Part shown: positions 7,968 to 16,331 of the stretch, in pieces | Position numbering within the stretch: the stretch's first letter is position 1 | Layout: every line of letters starts with the position of its first letter | Assembly: GCF_003590645.1 (NCBI RefSeq) | Contig: NZ_CP031834.1 | Coordinates: forward strand, 496,001-560,000 | Source: Mesorhizobium sp. DCY119 | GTDB lineage: Bacteria; Pseudomonadota; Alphaproteobacteria; Rhizobiales; Rhizobiaceae | Direction: 5' to 3' | DNA: 64,000 nt | Notes under the pieces: model-generated | The model's input: the letters and a program-made list of their open reading frames with translations, nothing else | Told to the model about the DNA's origin: nothing | Database searches by the model: none | Position numbers and translations under genes: made by a program

Positions 7968-9068
7968 CTAGCCGATTCTGAGGAGATGATTATCCCAGAC
8001 ATAGTCAGCTTCCTCGACCGTCCCACCGTCGGCATCCACGATTTCGCCCGTGCCGGTGGTGGCGCGGAAGCCGGCATGGTCGGGCGCAAGCCCGCAGACC
8101 TCGCGCAGCGATTGGTCCGAGACGATCCTGCCGCTCGCCGCCTCGAAAACGGCGAAGGAATTGCCCTGCGGCGACGATACCGCGACCATACCGGCATCGC
8201 GGTTGGCGGCGACCGAGCCGATATAGTTGCGGAAGCCGCCGAGCACGTCTTCCGGCATGTCGAGAAGCTGAAGCCCCTTGCCGCGCTCGGCCTTGCCGAC
8301 GAGCGAAGGCTTTTCGGTTGCCGGGCCTCTGTGCTGGCAGCCGAACCAGATTGCGCCCGTTGCGTCCGTATCCATGTGGCGAATCGAAAGCTGGTGTAGC
8401 GCTGGGGGCAATTCATGGCTTTCGATCAGGTCGCCCGAGACGCGATCGACGAACACCAGCGACGGCTTCATCGTCGACAGGTTCATCTCGGCACGGCCGA
8501 AATCCGGATGGGTCTCGATGCCGCCATTGGCGATGGCCAGCGTCCTGCCATCATCGAGCAACAGCAGCTCATGTGGCCCGACGCCATGAGTCGGAAATTC
8601 GCCCAGCCGCCGAAAACCGTCGCGCGCATCATAGATGCCGACCATGCCGGCGGCGTTGTCGAAATCATTCTCGGTCGCATAGAGCAGCGCGCCGTCCGGC
8701 GAAAAGACGCCATGGCCGAAGAAATGACGGTCCGGCAGGCTGGCGACGGTCTGCGGCGCGGCCTTGCCGGTGGGGTCGAAGGCGACGAAGAAGGTTCCCG
8801 GCTGGCGCGCGAACACCACGGACTTTCCCGATATCGGATCGAAGGTCACGTCGTGGCCGCGGTCGGGCAGGTCGACCTGATGCAGCAGCTTGCCGGCTTC
8901 CGACAGGATCGCCGCGCCATAGCTACCGTCGCGCTTCTGGTAGGCGGTGGCAAAGACCGCGTCGGCATCCAGCGTTTTCGCCCAGGCGGCAGGCGCCAGC
9001 GATGCTGCAAAGGCAGCACCCGCAGCCTTCAGGAAGTCGCGGCGATCGATGAGCGGCGTGCGCATCAT
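7968..9068 (-). CDS. DUF1513 domain protein, Tat-exported (iron cluster)
   Basis: Predicted periplasmic beta-propeller-like protein of 366 aa. The N-terminus carries a twin-arginine signal (DRRDFLKAAGAAFAASLAPAAWA) with cleavage after AWA. The body has repeated strand patterns with HGVGPHE and RHMDTDATGAIWFGCQ stretches seen in DUF1513 proteins. The family's reaction is unknown; it occurs next to imelysin and DUF1111 genes and is thought to help iron acquisition. ATG 9068 was chosen because it follows the stop of the upstream imelysin gene by 2 nt and starts the Tat signal; the frame runs further upstream only as overlap. Confidence 0.85.
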   Translation of the reverse strand: MMRTPLIDRRDFLKAAGAAFAASLAPAAWAKTLDADAVFATAYQKRDGSYGAAILSEAGKLLHQVDLPDRGHDVTFDPISGKSVVFARQPGTFFVAFDPTGKAAPQTVASLPDRHFFGHGVFSPDGALLYATENDFDNAAGMVGIYDARDGFRRLGEFPTHGVGPHELLLLDDGRTLAIANGGIETHPDFGRAEMNLSTMKPSLVFVDRVSGDLIESHELPPALHQLSIRHMDTDATGAIWFGCQHRGPATEKPSLVGKAERGKGLQLLDMPEDVLGGFRNYIGSVAANRDAGMVAVSSPQGNSFAVFEAASGRIVSDQSLREVCGLAPDHAGFRATTGTGEIVDADGGTVEEADYVWDNHLLRIG

Positions 9069-9070
9069 GG

Positions 9071-10150
9071 TCAGTCCCCGTCGAGGGAGGAGAAACCCGA
9101 GGTCAGGCCGAGTTCGCCGGCGAGCCGCTTGCCGAAAAGTTCGCTCAGGCTCGACGTCACCACGCTGAGATAGGAGAGCCTGCCGCGCCGCTGCGGATCG
9201 GCCAGCACCTCGGTCAGCGGACCTTCCGAGCCCGCCGCTGCCCTGGCGGCATTGGCGAATTCGAAGTTGATGGAATTTTCGATCCACCGCATCTCATCGG
9301 AAAGCGCATCGCCAAGACCGGATGTTTCGAACAGAGCCTTCATGCCGGCCAGATTGCCGGCAACCGAATCGACCGTCTTTTCCGAGCGCCAGAACACCGC
9401 CTGTTTCGGCTTGTCCTCCGCCGCCGACATCTTGCCGAGGAAACCGCCCAGCCGCACGTCGCGGTCCATCTCCAGCCCGGTGACGAAGACGTCGAACAGT
9501 TCGCTCACCGCCTCGTCATTGTTGCGGTAGAGCGGATTGTTCGCGCCCGGCTTCGCCCACGTGCCGGCGAAACCGTCGGGCGCGTCCCACGCCTTCTCGA
9601 GCTCGCCGGCCATCGTATCGAGATTGATCGCGATCGATGCACCGAAGCTGCAGCGATAGGCGCCGTCGGTGCCGGCGAGCGTGTCCGCGTCCGTGCCGAA
9701 CAGCACGAATTCCAGCGCGCCGAGACCCTGCACGGCGACGCTCTTGGTCGCCAGCTTGGCCGGGTCGGCAGCGGTTTCGTCCTTGGACTGTATCGCCGCC
9801 TGTACCTGTTTCAGGCCGGTGCTCTTGCGGTCAGGCCAGAACAGGATGCGGTCGAGCCGGTTCTGCTCCGTTACCGGACCGAACCGGATGATCTCTGCCT
9901 TCGACCAGGCGTCGACGGTGCCGCCAAACGCCTTTCGCGCGCTATCGAGTGCTGCTTGCGAGGGAGCCGAGCACAATGCCTTGACGTCGCTCGACAGTTG
10001 CGACGTCGCCTGATGGAAGCCGTGATAGACGGGCCGCACGAAACCGTCGATGACCTTGCCGACGATCTTCGGCGCGTCCAGCTCCGCGGCGTGCGCGGCA
10101 GACTGGCCCAGCACGAAAAATGCAGCAGCAACCAAAACCCTGAACATCAC
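9071..10150 (-). CDS. imelysin-family protein (second copy), degenerate motif
   Basis: Secreted imelysin-like (peptidase M75/IrpA/EfeM) protein of 359 aa with an N-terminal signal peptide (FRVLVAAAFFVLGQSAAHA). Family landmarks are WSKAEIIRFGP and the motif region GLGALEFVLFG. The usual GxHxxE motif reads GLGALE here, so the histidine is lost. Family members act in periplasmic iron uptake and GxHxxE is a proposed metal site, so this copy may have a structural or altered role. Its ATG overlaps the stop of the di-heme gene by 4 bp, and the DUF1513 gene starts 2 nt after its stop: a tight operon. Confidence 0.85.
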   Translation of the reverse strand: MMFRVLVAAAFFVLGQSAAHAAELDAPKIVGKVIDGFVRPVYHGFHQATSQLSSDVKALCSAPSQAALDSARKAFGGTVDAWSKAEIIRFGPVTEQNRLDRILFWPDRKSTGLKQVQAAIQSKDETAADPAKLATKSVAVQGLGALEFVLFGTDADTLAGTDGAYRCSFGASIAINLDTMAGELEKAWDAPDGFAGTWAKPGANNPLYRNNDEAVSELFDVFVTGLEMDRDVRLGGFLGKMSAAEDKPKQAVFWRSEKTVDSVAGNLAGMKALFETSGLGDALSDEMRWIENSINFEFANAARAAAGSEGPLTEVLADPQRRGRLSYLSVVTSSLSELFGKRLAGELGLTSGFSSLDGD

Positions 10151-11673
10151 AGCGACTCCAGAAATTTCACCAGCGCATCGCGCTCGGTTTTAGACAGGGC
10201 GGCGAAGCGGTCACGCGCGGCCTGGCCCTCGCCGCCATGCCACAGGATCGCCTCGACCAGATTGCGGGCGCGACCATCATGCAGGAAGAAGGTGTGACCG
10301 TTGACGCGCTTGGTCAGGCCGATGCCCCACAGCGGCGCGGTGCGCCATTCATTGCCCGTCGCATCGCCCACCTGCTGCCCGTCCGCCAGCCCGTCGCCCA
10401 TGTCGTGCAGCAAAAGGTCGGTATAGGGCCATATCAGCTGGAAGGACTGCGCCTTGTTGGGTGCATCGCGACGGGTGACGAATTTCGGCGTGTGGCAGGA
10501 GGCGCAGCCGCTTTCGTAAAACACCTTCTTGCCGGCCAGCACGTCGGCCTTGCCGACATCGCGGCGGGCCGGCACGGCGAGGTTCTGCGAATAGAAGGTG
10601 ACGAGGTCGAGGATCGGGTCCGGCGCTTCGGTGTCGCCCAGCCGCTCCTGCACGCCGTTCGGCATGGCTAGGCATTTTTCCTGCGCTACCGTGCAATCAC
10701 CCCAGTGGTTCGGCACGTCGGGATTGGAGATTCCGATATCGCCGGCGAAGGCTTCCGCCGACTGGCGCCTTATCGACGGGGTCGATGCCTTCCAGCCGAA
10801 ACGGCCGAGCGTCAGCTCGCCGGTCTTGTGGTCGCGCACGATCGAGGCTTTGCCCGATATGCCGTCGCCGTCCTTGTCGTCGGGATCGGCGCGGGCGAGG
10901 ATATCGGCGGGGTGGATCTGCTCGAGCAGGCCGAGGCCGATCATCTGGGGCGTAACGCGCGGCGACAGCGTGACGCGCGGGTCGATCGGCCCCTGCGCCA
11001 GATTTGTCACCGAATAGGTCGGCTTGCGCAGCGAAACGACCGTACCGTCGGCCAGCGTCACCGGCTGTTCCTCGTAGGAGATCGCCATCTTGCCTTCGCC
11101 GGCGAGACCCGGAACGGCAAGATCCTGCAACTGCCCGCCATAGACCGGATCGGGGAAATTCAGCGCCGTCTTGTGCGCTATGGCCGCCTTTTCCTCGTCG
11201 GTCTCGGCCTGACGGGCCAGGCGCAGGAACATCGAGGTCGCGTCCGGGTTGCCTTCCGGCGGATGGCCGCGCCCGTCCTTCAGGTGGCAGCTCTGGCAGG
11301 CGCGGGCGTTGAACAGCGGACCGAGCCCGTCGGAGGCCTGCGTCGAGGATGGCGACGACACCCACAGCTTGCGAAACAGCGCATTGCCGAGCTTGAAGGT
11401 GCCTTCTTCCTCGAAGGTGATGTTGGCGGAAAACTGCGAGAACGCGTCCTGGTTGACGCGCTTGCGCGACGTGCCTGCGCCGCCCTGCATCTGCTCGAAT
11501 TCTTCCGGCTTGGAAAAATCGCCCGTCGGCTTGGTGATCGCCTCGACGCGGCCAAGGTCATTGGGGTTGAGATCGCTGCGCGTGGTGGCAAGGCCGGCGG
11601 GTTCGGCCTCGCCAGCATGGGCGGGCGCGGTGAGAAGGGCCGCACAGACAATCAGAAGCGCGCGAAAAAACAC
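10147..11673 (-). CDS. di-heme oxidoreductase family protein (DUF1111)
   Basis: Periplasmic c-type cytochrome of the DUF1111 thiol oxidoreductase/di-heme family, found with imelysins in iron-uptake loci. Two heme-attachment motifs are present, CQSCH and CASCH, with the expected long spacing; a helical segment between them includes LGRFGWKASTPSI. The signal peptide reads FFRALLIVCAALLTAPAHA. No ATG exists in this frame before the signal; GTG 11673 is the only plausible in-frame start. An ATG with an excellent ribosome site lies at 11714 in another frame and would join this frame with one extra T in a run of six (see findings). Confidence 0.85.
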   Translation of the reverse strand: MFFRALLIVCAALLTAPAHAGEAEPAGLATTRSDLNPNDLGRVEAITKPTGDFSKPEEFEQMQGGAGTSRKRVNQDAFSQFSANITFEEEGTFKLGNALFRKLWVSSPSSTQASDGLGPLFNARACQSCHLKDGRGHPPEGNPDATSMFLRLARQAETDEEKAAIAHKTALNFPDPVYGGQLQDLAVPGLAGEGKMAISYEEQPVTLADGTVVSLRKPTYSVTNLAQGPIDPRVTLSPRVTPQMIGLGLLEQIHPADILARADPDDKDGDGISGKASIVRDHKTGELTLGRFGWKASTPSIRRQSAEAFAGDIGISNPDVPNHWGDCTVAQEKCLAMPNGVQERLGDTEAPDPILDLVTFYSQNLAVPARRDVGKADVLAGKKVFYESGCASCHTPKFVTRRDAPNKAQSFQLIWPYTDLLLHDMGDGLADGQQVGDATGNEWRTAPLWGIGLTKRVNGHTFFLHDGRARNLVEAILWHGGEGQAARDRFAALSKTERDALVKFLESL

Positions 11674-11724
11674 GCGTTTTTGTGGATCCCGCTTCTGGGG
11701 AAAAGCGCGGTCATTGCGGCAGTC

Positions 11725-11888
11725 CTCCCTCTCCCCGTTTACGGGGGTCCGAAGGACGGGTTGAGACCCGTGGCTCGACCCCGGTCGATGCCGGCAGGCA
11801 GGTGAGGGGCGGGATAAGACGTCGGATGGTTGGCGTCGCCCCTCATCCGGCCCTTCGGGCCACCTTCTCCCCGTAAACGGGGAGAAGG
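11725..11888. repeat. REP-like palindrome cluster
   Basis: Intergenic repeat with hairpins CCTTCTCCCCGT-AA-ACGGGGAGAAGG (11863-11888), GGCCC-TTC-GGGCC (11849-11861) and a left arm CCTCTCCCCGTTTACGGGG that mirrors the right end. It separates bfr from the di-heme gene. It shares its core with the hairpin at 7898-7926. Confidence 0.7.
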
Positions 11889-11941
11889 AATAGCTCGCGC
11901 TGCGGCGCGTCAAATTGTAGGCGCGCCGCATTGTCTCATGC

Positions 11942-12427
11942 CTATTCCGCGTCGTCCGCCGACGCTGCGTTGAGCTGTCCGTATTTCTCGTCGCCGATCT
12001 TGGCGAGCAGGTCGAGCTGCGTCTCGAGGAAGTCGATGTGACCTTCCTCGTCCGTCAGCAGTTCCTCGAACAGTTTCATGGTTACGTAGTCGCCTATTTC
12101 CTGGCAGATTTCGCGAGACTTCTTGTAGGACGTCCGCGCGTCATATTCGCCGGCAAGATCCGATTCCAGCACTTCCTTGACGTTCTGCCCGATGCGCAGC
12201 GGCGCAACCGACTGAAGGTTCGGGTGGCCTTCGAGGAAGATGATACGCTCGATGATCTTGTCGGCGTGGTGCATTTCCTCGATCGATTCCTCGCGTTCCT
12301 TCTTCGCGAGCTTCTTGTAACCCCAGTCGTCGAGCAGGCGATAATGCAGCCAGTACTGGTTGACGGCGCCCAGCTCTAGAAAAAGCGCCTCGTTAAGCCG
12401 CTCGATGACCTGTTTTTCGCCCTTCAT
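11942..12427 (-). CDS. bfr: bacterioferritin
   Basis: Iron-storage ferritin of 161 aa forming 24-mer shells that oxidise Fe2+ at a di-iron ferroxidase centre and bind heme between subunits. Visible ligands are E18 ([13 protein letters not shown]), E51 and H54 ([13 protein letters not shown]), the E of LAGEYDAR, and E127/H130 ([13 protein letters not shown]). Met52 of the EEMHHA stretch is the usual heme ligand. ATG 12427 has AGGAG in a good position; the frame continues upstream only because it overlaps the bfd gene. It follows bfd with a 35-bp overlap, so storage protein and its iron-release ferredoxin are co-expressed. Confidence 0.95.
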   Translation of the reverse strand: MKGEKQVIERLNEALFLELGAVNQYWLHYRLLDDWGYKKLAKKEREESIEEMHHADKIIERIIFLEGHPNLQSVAPLRIGQNVKEVLESDLAGEYDARTSYKKSREICQEIGDYVTMKLFEELLTDEEGHIDFLETQLDLLAKIGDEKYGQLNAASADDAE

Positions 12428-12704
12428 GGCTCCTGCTCCCAAATTGGCCGCGCAGACCTCGCACGCGGTCCAGGTGTGAAACGATGTCCATTTCGTTCGC
12501 CTCCGAACGGGAATGGTAGTTCTCGGTGACCCGAATGATCGTTTCCACCACATTTGGGAAGCAGCCGCAACAGCGTCCGCGCTTTTGCAGAGAATGATAG
12601 ACCTTCGCCGGCACGATGAGGTGCCAGGGGTTTTCATCCAGAAGGGCGATGATCGCCTCCTCGATCTCCTTCTCGGTAATCAGGTTACAGTGGCATACAA
12701 GCAT
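12393..12704 (-). CDS. bfd: bacterioferritin-associated ferredoxin, (2Fe-2S)
   Basis: Small [2Fe-2S] protein that binds bacterioferritin and passes electrons to release stored iron. The cluster ligands are the CHC pair ([11 protein letters not shown]) and the CCGCF motif ([14 protein letters not shown]), spaced as in Bfd. The domain ends near residue 65. The remaining ~38 residues are basic and run into the bfr start, so the tail may be unstructured. The 35-bp overlap with bfr suggests translational coupling. Confidence 0.9.
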   Translation of the reverse strand: MLVCHCNLITEKEIEEAIIALLDENPWHLIVPAKVYHSLQKRGRCCGCFPNVVETIIRVTENYHSRSEANEMDIVSHLDRVRGLRGQFGSRSHEGRKTGHRAA

Positions 12705-12768
12705 GCTTTGCTCTGGTGGCTGACGGCGCTACACGCGCCGTTTGGCTGTTGAACTTTCTTCCGTTTGA

Positions 12769-12811
12769 CCATGATCTTCCCAAAGCCGGCTTCGGCTTTG
12801 CCGGATCATGG
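12769..12811. repeat. REP-like hairpin downstream of imelysin gene
   Basis: CCATGATC (12769-12776) pairs with GATCATGG (12804-12811), enclosing AAAGCC-GGCTTC-GGCTTT (12782-12799). The pattern resembles the common rhizobial intergenic repeat with GATCATG ends. It lies just past the imelysin stop and could also stop transcription before bfd. Confidence 0.6.
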
Positions 12812-12828
12812 CCGGGACCCCGCAGGGC

Positions 12829-14133
12829 TTACTTGAACACCTTGTCGGGCGAATCCAGGCTGTCGGAACCTTCGAAGGCGATCGTGTCCAGCTTGAGGGC
12901 CGAGACGGCGCGCTCGATCGACTTGGTCTGGTCGACCAATGCGTCGATCGCCTTCTGCACGCGGGCATTGCCCTCGGTGTTGCCTTCGCCGATCTGCTGG
13001 TCATAGGCCTCGCCGCCTTCGGCAGCCTTGGCGATGGCTTCCATGTCGGCCACCGTCGCGTCGAGCTTGCCGGAAAGCTCGGTGTCGATGGCCGGATCGG
13101 CAGCCTTCACCAGCGCCTGAACCGATGGTCCCTCGACGACCGAGCCGTCGATGCGCTTGTACTTGCCGAGATAGGCATCGCGGATGCCGACGGCATCATA
13201 GAGATGCGAGATATGGGTGTTGTCGGAGAAGCAGTCATGCTCCTCTTCCGGATCGTGCAGCAAGAGGCCGAGCTTCATGCGCTCGCCGGCCAGTTCGCCG
13301 TAGGAGAGCGAGCCCATGCCGGTGAGGATGACCGAGATGCCGGTATTGGCTTCGCCATCGACCAGCGTCTTGCGGGCTTCGCCTTCCGGTCCCCAGTTGC
13401 CGACCATTTCTTCGAGATCGCTGACCAGCAGTTTTGCGGCCGACGACAGATACTGCGCGCGGCGGTCGCAATTGCCGCCGGTGCAGTTGGCGGTGTCATA
13501 GTCGGTGTAGGGGCGGTTGCCGGCGCCGGGGCCGGTGCCGTTCAGGTCCTGGCCCCAGAGCAGGAATTCGATGGCGTGATAGCCGGTGGCGACATTGGCC
13601 TCGATGTCGCCGGCTTCCTGCAGCGTGCCCGACAGGAACTCCGGCGTGATGTTGGTGGCATCGACCTTCTGGCCGTTGATCTCGATCTCCTTGTTGGCGA
13701 TCACATTGGCCGTGTAGAGCGTGTTCTCGTCCGACTCGGTGCCGTAGCTCTTGTCGACATAGTCGATCAGCCCTTCGTCCAGCGGCCAGGAGTTCACGCG
13801 GCCTTCCCAGTCGTCGACGATGGTGTTGCCGAAGCGATAGACCTCGGTCTGCTGGTAGGGGATGCGCGCTGCCTTCCAGGCGGTGCGGGCGGCCTCCAGC
13901 GTCTCGGCCGACGGCTTGGCGATGAGCGCGGAAACTGCCTCGTCGAGCGCCTTCGCCGTCGTCAGCGAATCCTCGTATTTGGCCAGCGCGATGTCGGCAT
14001 AGCTGGAAACCACCGCCTTGGCGTCGGTGTCTGCCTTGGCCGGCAGTACGAAGATCGCCGCCGTCAGGGCTGCCGTTGCCGCGATTGCCGCCAGTCGCCC
14101 ACCTTTGCGCGTCGTCACCATTGTGGCTTTCAT
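12829..14133 (-). CDS. imelysin-family iron-uptake protein
   Basis: Exported imelysin (IrpA/M75-like) of 434 aa. A signal peptide occupies residues 1-34 (hydrophobic AAIAATAALTAAIFVLPAKA). Family landmarks are RIPYQQTEVYRFGN and the canonical GxHxxE motif (GYHAIEFLLWGQD), intact here in contrast to the second imelysin downstream. Members bind or help import iron in the periplasm; true peptidase activity is doubtful in most. ATG 14133 was chosen because GAGGAG (14140-14145) lies 6 nt upstream; the open frame before it is overlap with the 169-aa gene, whose stop lies 10 bp before this start. Confidence 0.9.
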   Translation of the reverse strand: MKATMVTTRKGGRLAAIAATAALTAAIFVLPAKADTDAKAVVSSYADIALAKYEDSLTTAKALDEAVSALIAKPSAETLEAARTAWKAARIPYQQTEVYRFGNTIVDDWEGRVNSWPLDEGLIDYVDKSYGTESDENTLYTANVIANKEIEINGQKVDATNITPEFLSGTLQEAGDIEANVATGYHAIEFLLWGQDLNGTGPGAGNRPYTDYDTANCTGGNCDRRAQYLSSAAKLLVSDLEEMVGNWGPEGEARKTLVDGEANTGISVILTGMGSLSYGELAGERMKLGLLLHDPEEEHDCFSDNTHISHLYDAVGIRDAYLGKYKRIDGSVVEGPSVQALVKAADPAIDTELSGKLDATVADMEAIAKAAEGGEAYDQQIGEGNTEGNARVQKAIDALVDQTKSIERAVSALKLDTIAFEGSDSLDSPDKVFK

Positions 14134-14143
14134 TTCATTCTCC

Positions 14144-14653
14144 TCAGTGAACGGTGGCGCGGGGTGCGGCACGCGACAGGACGTCTTCGATTGCGCCTTG
14201 CGGGATGGGCAGAAGATATTGCTGAAACCCCGCCAGTATCTCGGCAAAACTGGCCGCCGCTTCGCCGATCGGCCCATGCAGCGGCGCGCATGCCATGGCA
14301 CCGAGACAGGCGCGCGCGGCGCCGTCATCGTTGTGCTGGATGGCAGCAATAAGGCCGAGCGTCATGCATTCGTCGCGGCAGATATGGTGGGCGCCGAAGG
14401 GAAAGCTGCGCAGCGGGCAGGCAGCGCACTGCCGCAGCGTGCGCACATAATGCGAAAGCTCGCCCAGCGCGCGACGGCCTTCGACGCCGCCGAGAAGCTC
14501 GGTGTAGAGCGCGAAGGTCAGCTCCCAGGGGGCTACCGAGCCGGTCTCGAAGCCGGCCATCCAGCGGCGATACCCCTCAAGCACCAGCTTTTCGGGAACG
14601 CGCTCGAAATAGCAGCCGCCACTCGCGTCAAAATCAGGAATCCGCAACGACAT
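14144..14653 (-). CDS. conserved hypothetical protein, first gene of iron block
   Basis: Soluble protein of 169 aa that I do not recognise. It has no signal peptide or membrane helix. Four cysteines cluster in CAACP and CRDEC (about residues 75-96), with a nearby HH pair, which would suit a metal or cluster site. Its stop lies only 10 bp before the imelysin ATG, so the two are surely co-transcribed, and an Irr-type palindrome sits about 200 bp upstream. That context suggests an iron-related cytosolic role, which is inference. Confidence 0.7.
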   Translation of the reverse strand: MSLRIPDFDASGGCYFERVPEKLVLEGYRRWMAGFETGSVAPWELTFALYTELLGGVEGRRALGELSHYVRTLRQCAACPLRSFPFGAHHICRDECMTLGLIAAIQHNDDGAARACLGAMACAPLHGPIGEAAASFAEILAGFQQYLLPIPQGAIEDVLSRAAPRATVH

Positions 14654-14855
14654 CAGCAGCTTCTCATATTGCTGCCGCCCGTCGTAGGCGTGCCGCGCCA
14701 GCGCGCGGACCAGAAGAAACAGACACCAAAGTCCTCCAATCGAACGGGTTCAAGGCCCAAACATCAAAGGGATATGCCACCATCGGCATGGTGCCCTTAA
14801 AACGCCAGCCAAGCGAAAAGTCAATAAAAATTCGACGAAAACGACTATAAATCAA

Positions 14856-14878
14856 TAGCTTAGAACTATTCTAAACTA
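14856..14878. promoter_or_regulatory. putative Irr box (iron control element)
   Basis: Inverted repeat TAGCTTAGAA-CTA-TTCTAAACTA with 9 of 10 arm positions paired; the core TTAGAA-N3-TTCTAA matches the rhizobial ICE bound by the heme-responsive regulator Irr (known consensus close to TTTAGAA-N3-TTCTAAA). It lies in a 408-bp gap between the minus-strand iron block (start 14653) and the plus-strand reductase gene (15062), so it could serve either or both. Nothing else is evident in the gap. Confidence 0.7.
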
Positions 14879-15061
14879 GCAGCATCAAGTTTAATACCGG
14901 ACACGGCTTCGCGGGCACATGGCGACTGGGCCAAGAGGTCGTGGGGCGGGACGCTTGACACCGCCATATTCCAGGTGCGACCCAGAAGCCGCTTTCCCGG
15001 TCGGTTCGGGACGGATCGGGGGCGCGGTGGAAGCCTATTCTGTGTCCGGAAACCAAAATTC

Positions 15062-16309
15062 ATGAAAAACGGCGTAGTCATTATCGGTGCGGGTCATGGC
15101 GGGGTGCAGGCGGCGGCAAGCCTGCGCGACGAAGGCTATGATGGGTCGGTGACGCTGATCGGCGACGAAAACGAGCTGCCCTATCACAAGCCGCCGCTGT
15201 CCAAGACCTTCATCAAGGACGCGCAGGCCCAGCCGCAAGTGCTGCGTGCCGAAATCTTCTACGCCAATGGCAAGATCGACCTCAGGCTCGGCAAGAGCGT
15301 CGAGCGGATCGACCTTGCGGCCAAGCGCCTCGATCTCGCCGGCGGAGAGAAGATTGTCTTCGACCATGCGATCCTGGCGACCGGCTCGCGGCCGCGCATC
15401 CTGAAGCTCAACGGCTCGGACCTTGGCGGCGTGCTGTCGCTGCGCTCCATTGCCGACGCCCGCGCTATTCGCGAACGCAGCGCCGGCGTCGAGGATGTCG
15501 TCGTGCTTGGCGGCGGCTTCATCGGCCTCGAAATCGCTGCAACGCTGGCGCTCGGCGGGCGGCGCGTCACCGTGGTGGAAGCGCAGGACCGGCTGCTCGG
15601 CCGCGCCGTGGCCCCGGCCATCTCGGCGCATGTGCGGCAGCGGCTGGAAGCCTCCGGCATCCGCATCCTCACCAACACGACCATCGACCGGCTTGAAGGC
15701 GACAACGGCCATGTCAGCGCCGCCGTCACCTCCGCCGGCGAGCGCCTGCCGGCGCGCATGGTCATCGTCGGCGTCGGCGTCGTGCCCAATGTCGAACTCG
15801 CCGACGCCGCCGGCATCGCCATTGCCAACGGCATACGCGTCGACGGCCAGCTGCGCTCCTCGCAGCCCGAAATCCTCGCCATCGGCGATGCCGCCAGCTA
15901 CCGGCACTGGTTTTCCCGCAGTGATGTGCGTCTGGAATCGGTGCAGAACGCCACCGACCACGCAAGGCTCGCCGCGCGCACCATCACCGGCCATTCGGAC
16001 CATTACCAGAGCGTGCCGTGGTTCTGGTCGGATATCGGCGACATGAAGCTGCAGATGGTCGGGCTGGCCTCGGCCAGCGACCGCAATCTCGTCGTCGGCG
16101 ATCTGGCCGACAACAAGTTCTCGGTCTACCACTATACCGGCGGCCAGCTGATCGCGATCGAGTCCGTCAACCGGCCTGCCGATCATATGCTCGGCCGCAA
16201 GATGCTCGGCGCCGGCTTCTCGCCGGATGCCGAGACAGTGGCAGCGGGAGCCGACGTCCTGAAAGCGGCTTTCATGGAAGCGCAAAAGGAAGCGCAGGCC
16301 ACGACCTGA
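15062..16309 (+). CDS. NAD(P)/FAD ferredoxin (rubredoxin) reductase-like oxidoreductase
   Basis: Pyridine-nucleotide disulfide-type flavoprotein of the ferredoxin/rhodocoxin reductase group (BphA4/ThcD/PdR-like), 415 aa, predicted to pass electrons from NAD(P)H to a small iron-sulfur protein. The FAD Rossmann motif is VVIIGAGHGGVQAAASL (residues 4-20). PYHKPPLSK follows, then ATGSRPR, the NAD(P) motif VVLGGGFIGLEIAATLA and the second FAD motif EILAIGDAA. ATG 15062 begins the first strand; an upstream in-frame ATG is inside GC-rich leader sequence. An MBL hydrolase gene follows 22 bp downstream. Confidence 0.85.
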   Translation: MKNGVVIIGAGHGGVQAAASLRDEGYDGSVTLIGDENELPYHKPPLSKTFIKDAQAQPQVLRAEIFYANGKIDLRLGKSVERIDLAAKRLDLAGGEKIVFDHAILATGSRPRILKLNGSDLGGVLSLRSIADARAIRERSAGVEDVVVLGGGFIGLEIAATLALGGRRVTVVEAQDRLLGRAVAPAISAHVRQRLEASGIRILTNTTIDRLEGDNGHVSAAVTSAGERLPARMVIVGVGVVPNVELADAAGIAIANGIRVDGQLRSSQPEILAIGDAASYRHWFSRSDVRLESVQNATDHARLAARTITGHSDHYQSVPWFWSDIGDMKLQMVGLASASDRNLVVGDLADNKFSVYHYTGGQLIAIESVNRPADHMLGRKMLGAGFSPDAETVAAGADVLKAAFMEAQKEAQATT

Positions 16310-16331
16310 TTTCAAAGAATGCGGGGTTGGA

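Noticed and set aside
12808-14352. 514-codon plus-strand frame over the imelysin gene
   Set aside because: Antisense to a gene with signal peptide and GxHxxE motif; its translation lacks any plausible fold.
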